A DNA stretch of 64,000 nucleotides from positions 125,380 to 189,379 of the forward strand of contig CM055753.1 of NCBI GenBank assembly GCA_029465975.1, in the 5' to 3' direction. Numbering within the stretch: the first letter of the stretch is position 1; every line of letters begins with the position of its first letter. The stretch comes from Dallia pectoralis. Its lineage: Eukaryota; Chordata; Actinopteri; Esociformes; Umbridae. The translations under genes and the position numbers were made by a program. Of this stretch, positions 58,780-64,000 are shown one piece after another. The notes under the pieces are model-generated. The model was not told the DNA's origin. It ran no database searches and saw nothing but the letters and a program-made list of their open reading frames with translations.

Positions 58780-59358
58780 GTAAGTACTAAAGTTATGCGT
58801 TTTATGAAACGGAGGGGTCTTACAGTTAACCTAACTGTCGTAGCTAGTATCATATGTCACCTGTTAACTAGACTACTGTTTGCTAGCTGTATAATGTCAA
58901 GCACTTGTTCGCCTTGATCATATAAGGGTCAAACGTAAAATTGAAGTCTCTTAGAAAAGTGTTTAGTTATGTAATATTTCACTGTACTTAGCTACCTGAA
59001 GTCTGAAGGACTTCATGTTCATCGTCTAGTTTATCGACATCAGCGACCACAACACTGAGATCTGCATATTATTTAAAAAATTGACGGATACACAGTTGTG
59101 CTCAGGGTTTGAACGCGAAATCACCTGTAGTTAACACAACTAAATTGGAGCACAGTGTGAAGCTGCACCGTATGTAGTAATTATTCAAAAACAATTTAAA
59201 AAATGATTGAGTCATTTTAGGTAGGACAATGTTAAAAGTTAACCATGAGATGCGCGACAGAGTCGGTCGAGAGTTTTTAATAAATTAGTTGTCTTGATCA
59301 ACAGAATTTAAGTCTCCGCAGCAAAAGTTTCAGTTATGCATGTAATTTTTCTCTCTAG

Positions 59359-59412
59359 ATACCGGCAGGGACTTCATTATTGAGTTCATCGTGCTCAGCG
59401 ACCACATCATCC
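59359..59412 (+). CDS. Unknown teleost gene, exon 2
   Basis: A small 54-nt exon inferred from a good acceptor (TTTTTCTCTCTAG|ATACC) and a donor (ATCC|GTAATT). It encodes 18 residues, IPAGTSLLSSSCSATTSS, continuing the Ser/Thr-rich stretch of exon 1 in phase 0. A related but decayed sequence lies ~400 bp upstream near 59000. The donor is not ideal (GTAATT), so transcript evidence would be needed to be sure. Confidence 0.45.
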
Positions 59413-59720
59413 GTAATTTCCTAAATAATTGACGTTTACCCAATGCTCGGTATTTGAACGCGTAATCTTAGGGACGGTTTTTGATAGTTGACAGATACCA
59501 GTTGTGCTCAGCGGTTGAACGCGGAATCACCTGTAGTTAATACGGCTAAATTGGAGCACAGTGTAGATGTAATTATTAATGTATAATTTTAGGTAGGAAA
59601 ATATATAAAGTTAACTAACCATGGTGAGACACACAGGAGCCCTAGGGCTTAGCTCCGTGTCTGTACAGATTTTGTCTTTTTTTATATTATTTTGTGGAAC
59701 AACATATTAACTACTGTCAG

Positions 59721-60134
59721 TATACAGACACTCTGAAAACTGTTTTAGTTGTAATGACTAACTTTACTGTGCCCATTAGCAGTTTTAGTTTAGATGTTGT
59801 GTGTTTGCCAATTTCATCTGGGTCAACATTTCCCATACCCAGAGGACCCACCAGAACCAAATTAGCTGAAGCTGGCTATATTGGGAAAATATCCTTTTCA
59901 TCGGAGTGGTCTGACATTCAATTGAAAGGAGAAATGACAGCCATCTTCAAAGACACATTTGGATTGTCGGAAAACCAATCTTTTCCATTTGAATATCTCA
60001 GCACCATCAAGGGATGTAAAAAACTGATGAAACCAAGGGTCACAAACAGTTTCCCGTGGGGAGGAAAAGAAGTTGCATCTGTATGTTCTGGCACTTGTTT
60101 GTATATTTTAGCAGGAATGCACAAGCCTGCCGAG
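59721..60134 (+). CDS. Unknown teleost gene, exon 3
   Basis: 414 nt, 138 codons, from acceptor ACTACTGTCAG|TATACA (with a possible branch site ATTAAC just upstream) to donor GCCGAG|GTAGGC, phase 0 at both ends. The residues look like a folded domain: PRGPTRTKLAEAGYIGKISF, then SSEWSDIQLKGEMTAIF, then GCKKLMKPRVTNSFPWGG and a hydrophobic strand CLYILAG. The layout recalls the N-terminal domains of multi-copy fish proteins of the G2E3/HECT-like type, but I could not confirm that; it is a suggestion. Other acceptors (for example CCCATTAGCAG) would break the phase with exon 2. Confidence 0.55.
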
Positions 60135-60340
60135 GTAGGCATATTTTTTGTGTCTTGGAAGTTTTACATTTAGTATTTTACTTGTGGTAAGATCTAGAAA
60201 TGCATTGTGAATCACACAACAGTTCAATATTGTAAGATAACTTTTTTAAATATAGCAGAATTCCCCAAAATGTAAGCTTAACTTATGTAAAATTTCTGAA
60301 AATATAACTAAGTTTCAGACTTTTTGCAAAGCCATGCATG

Positions 60341-60442
60341 TATTATTAATATTGAAATATCTGCAATATTATGTTGTTTTAATTGCATATTTGCCCTTAA
60401 TTAAAATAACATAATATTGCAGATATTTCAATATTAATAATA
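60341..60442. repeat. Inverted repeat, 43-bp arms
   Basis: Left arm 60341-60383 (TATTATTAATATTGAAATAT...) and right arm 60400-60442 are complementary with one mismatch, around a 16-nt loop containing GCATATTTGCCC. The loop sequence ATTGCATATTTGCCCTTAAT recurs just right of the repeat, and there it holds the LINE target ATTTGCCCT. Confidence 0.9.
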
Positions 60443-60450
60443 CATTGCAT

Positions 60451-60459
60451 ATTTGCCCT
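60451..60459. other. LINE target-site duplication, left
   Basis: ATTTGCCCT, repeated at 63833-63841 on the other side of the LINE. Confidence 0.75.
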
Positions 60460-60733
60460 TAATCTTCTCCCCGGGAATCATCACCTTAATGTGGTGGAGA
60501 GGTTTGTGTGCCCCTATGAAACTGAGGGCTGGGTTGTCTGGAGCTTCATGCTCCTGGTAGGGTTTCCCAAGGCAAAGTGGTCTCAGGCGAGGGGCCAGAC
60601 TAAGAATGGTTCACCAAGACCCCATGAAAGATAGAGGGAAAAGGAGCGAGACCCTGCCTGGAGGAAGCCCAGGGCCCTCGTCTGGAGCCAGGCCCAGACG
60701 GCGGGCTCGAAAGCGAGCGTCTGGTGGCCGGGT

Positions 60734-61192
60734 TTGCCACGGAGCCCGGCCGGGCACAGCCCGAACGAGATACGTGGCATCTCTCTCCTCTCCATCCTGT
60801 GGGCCCACCACCACAGGAACAACCGCAGGGGTCGGGTGCGCTGTCATATGGGTGGCAGTGAAGGTGGGGGGTCTCGACGGATCAGACCCGGGCGGCAGAA
60901 GCTTGCTTTGGGGACGTGGAACGTCACCTCACTGGGGGGGAAGGAGCCAGAACTTGTGCGTGAGGTGGAGCGATACCAGTTGGATCTGGTGGGACTTACC
61001 TCTACGCACAACCGTGGCTCTGGAACCTTACTCCTGGATAGGGGTTGGACTCTGTTCTTCTCTGGAGTTGCCCAGGGTGAGAGGCGGCGGGCTGGTGTGG
61101 GGATACTCACGAGCCCACGTCTGAGCACGGCGGTGTTGGAGTTTACCCCGGTGGATGAGAGGTTTGCCTCCCTACGCCTAAGGGTGGTGGGG
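60734..61192 (+). pseudogene. LINE endonuclease N-terminal part, frameshifted
   Basis: In frame, LALGTWNVTSLGGKEPELVR, DLVGLTSTHNRGSG and RRAGVGILTSPRLS are the N-terminal motifs of an AP-type endonuclease. The frame then goes wrong near a GGTGGGGGAAAAC run; from 61194 the sequence carries on in the RT frame (VVCAYAPNSSS). A one-base change in that run is the likely break. The start codon is uncertain. Confidence 0.75.
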
Positions 61193-61193
61193 G

Positions 61194-63800
61194 AAAACTC
61201 TGACTGTTGTTTGTGCTTATGCACCAAACAGCAGTTCGGAGTATTCAGCCTTCTTGGAGACCCTGAAGGGAGTCCTATATAGGGCTCCAGTAGGGGACTC
61301 CATCATTCTGCTGGGAGACTTCAACGCACATGTGGGCAACGATGGAGACACCTGGAGAGGCGTGATTGGGAGGAACGGCCTCCCTGATCTAAACCCGAGC
61401 GGTCGTTTGTTATTGGACTTCTGTGCTAGTCATGGATTGTCTATAACAAACACCATGTTCGAACATAAGGAGGCGCATAAGTGTACATGGTACCAGAGCA
61501 CCCTAGGCCGAAGGTCAATGATCGATTTTGTGATCGTATCGGCTGATCTAAGGCCGCATGTTTTGGACACTCGGGTGAAGAGAGGGGCAGAGCTGTCAAC
61601 TGATCACCATCTGGTAGTGAGTTGGATCAGAGGGTGGGGAAAGACTTTGGACAGACCAGGTAAGCCCAAACGGGTAGTGCGGGTGAACTGGGAACGTCTG
61701 GAGGATGCCCCTGTCCGAAAGATCTTCAACTCACACCTCCGGCGGAGCTTTTCAGGCATCCCTGTGGAGGTTGAGGGCATTGAACCTGAGTGGGCAATGT
61801 TCAAAGCTTCTATTGCTGAAGCTGCGGCGGTGAGCTGTGGTCTCAAGGTCCTAGGTGCCTCAAGGGGTGGTAACCTTGGAACACCGTGGTGGACCACGGT
61901 GGTCAGGGAAGCTGTCCGACTGAAGAAGGAGGCCTTCAGGGATATGCTAGCCCTGGGGACTCCGGAGGCAGTTGCAGGGTACCGACAGGCCCGAAGGGCT
62001 GCAGCCGCTGCCGTGTCAGAGGCAAAGCAGCGGGTGTGGGAGAAGTTTGGAGAAGCTATGGAGAAGGACTTTCGGTCGGCACCAAAATGCTTCTGGAAAA
62101 CCGTTCAGCACCTCAGAAGGGGAAAACGGGGAACCATCCAAGCTGTGTACAGTAAGGATGGGACACTGTTGACCTCAACTGATTATGTGATCGGGCGCTG
62201 GAAAGAGCATTTTGAGGAGCTCCTGAATCCGACCTACACGCCCTCTAGTACAGAGGCAGAGCTGGAGGCTGATGGAGGGTCATCGTCAGTTTCCCTGGGG
62301 GAAGTCGCTGAGGTAGTCAAACAACTCCACAGTGGCAAAGCCCCAGGGACTGATGAGATTCGTCCAGAAATGCTAAAAGCTTTGGGTGGGGAAGGGCTGT
62401 CTTGGTTGACACGCCTCTTAAACATTGCATGGAAGTCTGGGACAGTGCCAGAGGAGTGGCAGACCGGGGTGGTGGTTCCCCTCTTTAAAAAGGGGGACCA
62501 GAGAGTGTGTGCCAATTACAGAGGTATCACACTCCTCAGCCTCCCTGGTAAAGTGTACTCCAAAGTGCTGGAAAGGAGGGTTCGGCCAATAGTCGAACCT
62601 CAGATTGAAGAGGAACAATGCGGTTTTCATCCTGGCCGGGGAACCACGGACCAGCTCTTTACTCTCGCAAGGATCCTGGAGGGGGCCTGGGAGTATGCCC
62701 ATCCAGTCTACATGTGTTTTGTGGATCTGGAGAAGGCGTATGACCGGGTACCCCGGGATCTTTTGTGGGAGGTGCTGCGGGAGTATGGGGTGAGGGGGTC
62801 TCTTCTCAGGGCCATCCAATCTCTGTACGCTCAAAGCATGAGCTGTGTCCGTGTCCTCGGCAGTAAGTCGGATTCGTTCCAGGTGGGGGTTGGCCTCCGC
62901 CAGGGCTGCGCTTTGTCACCAATCCTGTTTGTAATATTCATGGACAGGATATCAAGGCGTAGTCATGGGGGAGGGGTTCCCGTTCGGTGGGCTGATGGTC
63001 ACATCACTGCTTTTGCGGATGATGTGGTCCTGATGGCCTCATCGGTCGGTGACCTTCAGCACTCACTGGATCGGTTCGCAGCCGAGTGTGAAGCGGCTGG
63101 GATGAGGGTTAGCACCTCTAAATCTGAGGCCATGACTTTCAGCAGGAAACCGGTGGGGTGCCTACTCCGGGTAGGGAATGAGTCCTTACTCCAAGTGAAG
63201 GAGTTCAAGTACCTCGGGGTCTTGTTCGCGAGTGAGGGAACAATGGAGCGGGAGATTGGTCGGAGGATCGGAGCAGCGGGGGCGGTGTTGCATTTGCTTC
63301 ACCGCACCGTTGTGACGAAAAGAGAGCTGAGCCGAAAGGCAAAGCTCTCGATCTACCGGTCAATCTTTGTTCCTACCCTCACCTATGGTCATGAAAGCTG
63401 GGTCATGACCGAAAGAACGAGATCGCGGGTACAAGCGGCCGAAATGGGTTTTCTCAGAAAGGTGGCTGGCCTCTCCCTTAGGGATAGGGTGAGAAGCTCA
63501 GTCATCCGAGAGGAACTCGGAGTAGAGCCGCTGCTCCTTTGCATAGAAAGGAGCCAGTTGAGGTGGTTCGGGCATCTTGTACGAATGCCACCTGGGCGCC
63601 TCCCTAGAGAGGTGTTCCAGGCACGTCCAGCTGGGAGGAGACCTCGGGGAAGACCCAGGACTAGGTGGAGAGATTATATCTCCACACTGGCCTGGGAACG
63701 CCTCGGGATTCCCCAGTCAGAGCTGGCTAATGTTGCCCGGGAAAGGGAAGTTTGGGGTCCCCTGCTAGAGCTGCTACCCCCGCGACCCGACCCCGGATAA
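61194..63800 (+). CDS. LINE reverse transcriptase with endonuclease C-terminus
   Basis: Open from the frameshift to the TAA; the first ATG is at 61254, giving 848 codons. It begins with the rest of the AP-endonuclease (LLGDFNAHVGNDGDTWRG, STDHHLV), then a linker and an RT domain with motif A FVDLEKAYDRVP (residues ~489-500) and the catalytic FADD box (residues 587-590, in FADDVVLM). The C-terminus is Arg/Pro-rich, ending PLLELLPPRPDPG. The core is intact, so only the upstream frameshift breaks the full polyprotein. Confidence 0.88.
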   Translation, partial: KTLTVVCAYAPNSSSEYSAFLETLKGVLYRAPVGDSIILLGDFNAHVGNDGDTWRGVIGRNGLPDLNPSGRLLLDFCASHGLSITNTMFEHKEAHKCTWYQSTLGRRSMIDFVIVSADLRPHVLDTRVKRGAELSTDHHLVVSWIRGWGKTLDRPGKPKRVVRVNWERLEDAPVRKIFNSHLRRSFSGIPVEVEGIEPEWAMFKASIAEAAAVSCGLKVLGASRGGNLGTPWWTTVVREAVRLKKEAFRDMLALGTPEAVAGYRQARRAAAAAVSEAKQRVWEKFGEAMEKDFRSAPKCFWKTVQHLRRGKRGTIQAVYSKDGTLLTSTDYVIGRWKEHFEELLNPTYTPSSTEAELEADGGSSSVSLGEVAEVVKQLHSGKAPGTDEIRPEMLKALGGEGLSWLTRLLNIAWKSGTVPEEWQTGVVVPLFKKGDQRVCANYRGITLLSLPGKVYSKVLERRVRPIVEPQIEEEQCGFHPGRGTTDQLFTLARILEGAWEYAHPVYMCFVDLEKAYDRVPRDLLWEVLREYGVRGSLLRAIQSLYAQSMSCVRVLGSKSDSFQVGVGLRQGCALSPILFVIFMDRISRRSHGGGVPVRWADGHITAFADDVVLMASSVGDLQHSLDRFAAECEAAGMRVSTSKSEAMTFSRKPVGCLLRVGNESLLQVKEFKYLGVLFASEGTMEREIGRRIGAAGAVLHLLHRTVVTKRELSRKAKLSIYRSIFVPTLTYGHESWVMTERTRSRVQAAEMGFLRKVAGLSLRDRVRSSVIREELGVEPLLLCIERSQLRWFGHLVRMPPGRLPREVFQARPAGRRPRGRPRTRWRDYISTLAWERLGIPQSELANVAREREVWGPLLELLPPRPDPG

Positions 63801-63832
63801 GCGGTTGAAGATGAGATGAGAGATGAGGGGAG

Positions 63833-63841
63833 ATTTGCCCT
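63833..63841. other. LINE target-site duplication, right
   Basis: ATTTGCCCT directly after the GATGAGGGGAG tail; matches 60451-60459. Confidence 0.75.
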
Positions 63842-63877
63842 CATCTGATTTAGCACTTTGTTTTTGTTTCTGCACAG

Positions 63878-63945
63878 GTTGAATGTATAGATTTTTCTGA
63901 TGACAGTGACTTTGAATACCCAGCACCACAAAGAATGAGAGGTTG
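63878..63945 (+). CDS. Unknown teleost gene, exon 4 (gene continues past the edge)
   Basis: A strong acceptor (TTTTTGTTTCTGCACAG|GTTGAA) opens an exon encoding VECIDFSDDSDFEYPAPQRM, acidic and Ser-rich, in phase 0 with exon 3. Two donors are possible: GAGAG|GTTGGT (end 63941) or TTG|GTAAAT (end 63945, the better match). The rest of the gene lies outside the window. Confidence 0.55.
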
Positions 63946-64000
63946 GTAAATGCTTGTTGCTTTTAGCTCACCGTTTCACAGGCAGATATATGCACCCAAA

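Larger units (their letters stand above)
60465..63832 (+). mobile_element. RTE-like LINE, nearly full length
   Basis: A 3.4-kb element with a 5' region typical of fish RTE-type LINEs (GGGAATCATCACCTTAATGT, GGTGGAGAGGTTTGTG), an endonuclease region, a reverse transcriptase frame, and a short 3' end with a GATGA-rich tail after the stop. A 9-bp target duplication flanks it. The endonuclease and RT frames are offset by a frameshift, so it is probably inactive. It lies in intron 3 of the host gene in the same orientation. The exact clade (RTE, Rex3 or Expander type) needs a search. Confidence 0.9.

Noticed and set aside
60606..61124. 172-codon frame at the LINE 5' end
   Set aside because: It is in a different frame from the endonuclease motifs and lacks any LINE ORF1 feature that I can see.

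Overview
The window looks like repeat-dense DNA from a teleost fish. This is inferred from content alone: an RTE-type LINE, a Tc1/mariner (IS630-like) deletion derivative, a retrovirus-like element, a CTAGCAACC minisatellite and the '...TAGGAAAAACTCCC...' dispersed repeat are all types common in teleosts. A salmoniform or esociform is possible, but the species cannot be named from the sequence. Two 500-base runs of N are fixed-size assembly gaps.

The left 46 kb is a mosaic of one ~124-bp minisatellite (blocks at about 1-2757, 11228-26248, 29535-33323 and 39472-45684, roughly 220 units) with tandem tRNA arrays between the blocks. At 2.9-9.7 kb, five tandem ~1.24-kb units each hold an intron-containing tRNA-Ile with anticodon AAT (three full length, two deleted), a non-autonomous Tc1/mariner-like element, and an intact-looking tRNA-Ile with anticodon TAT. 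At 9.7-11.2 kb and 45.9-46.5 kb lie ~237-bp tandem units whose minus strand resembles the 3' half of that tRNA-Ile. At 26.2-28.4 kb is a tandem array of tRNA-Asn(GTT) genes, pseudogenes and 3' halves. Near 47 kb is a ~708-bp repeat carrying a decayed tRNA-Ile(AAT). A ~100-bp boundary module recurs where minisatellite meets tRNA array.

A retrovirus-like element (33324-39471, minus strand) sits inside the minisatellite with a 4-bp target duplication. It keeps both LTRs, a tRNA-Pro-type primer site, a gag remnant with zinc knuckles and env fragments, and shows no recognisable pol. A solo LTR of the same family interrupts the fifth tRNA unit, and part of a second, diverged copy lies at 48.25-49.25 kb.

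From 49.5 to 56.6 kb are simple minisatellites, including about 6.2 kb of CTAGCAACC-type repeat with an internal ~2.5-kb duplication. The last 5.4 kb holds the only plausible cellular gene: four phase-0 exons on the plus strand, open at the right edge, family uncertain. A nearly full-length RTE-like LINE (60465-63832), with a 9-bp target duplication and a frameshift in its endonuclease region, lies in its third intron.

Nothing here is operon-like. The open frames over the minisatellite are artefacts of a repeat nearly free of stop codons. The main biological interest is how the tRNA genes, transposons and satellite amplified together.
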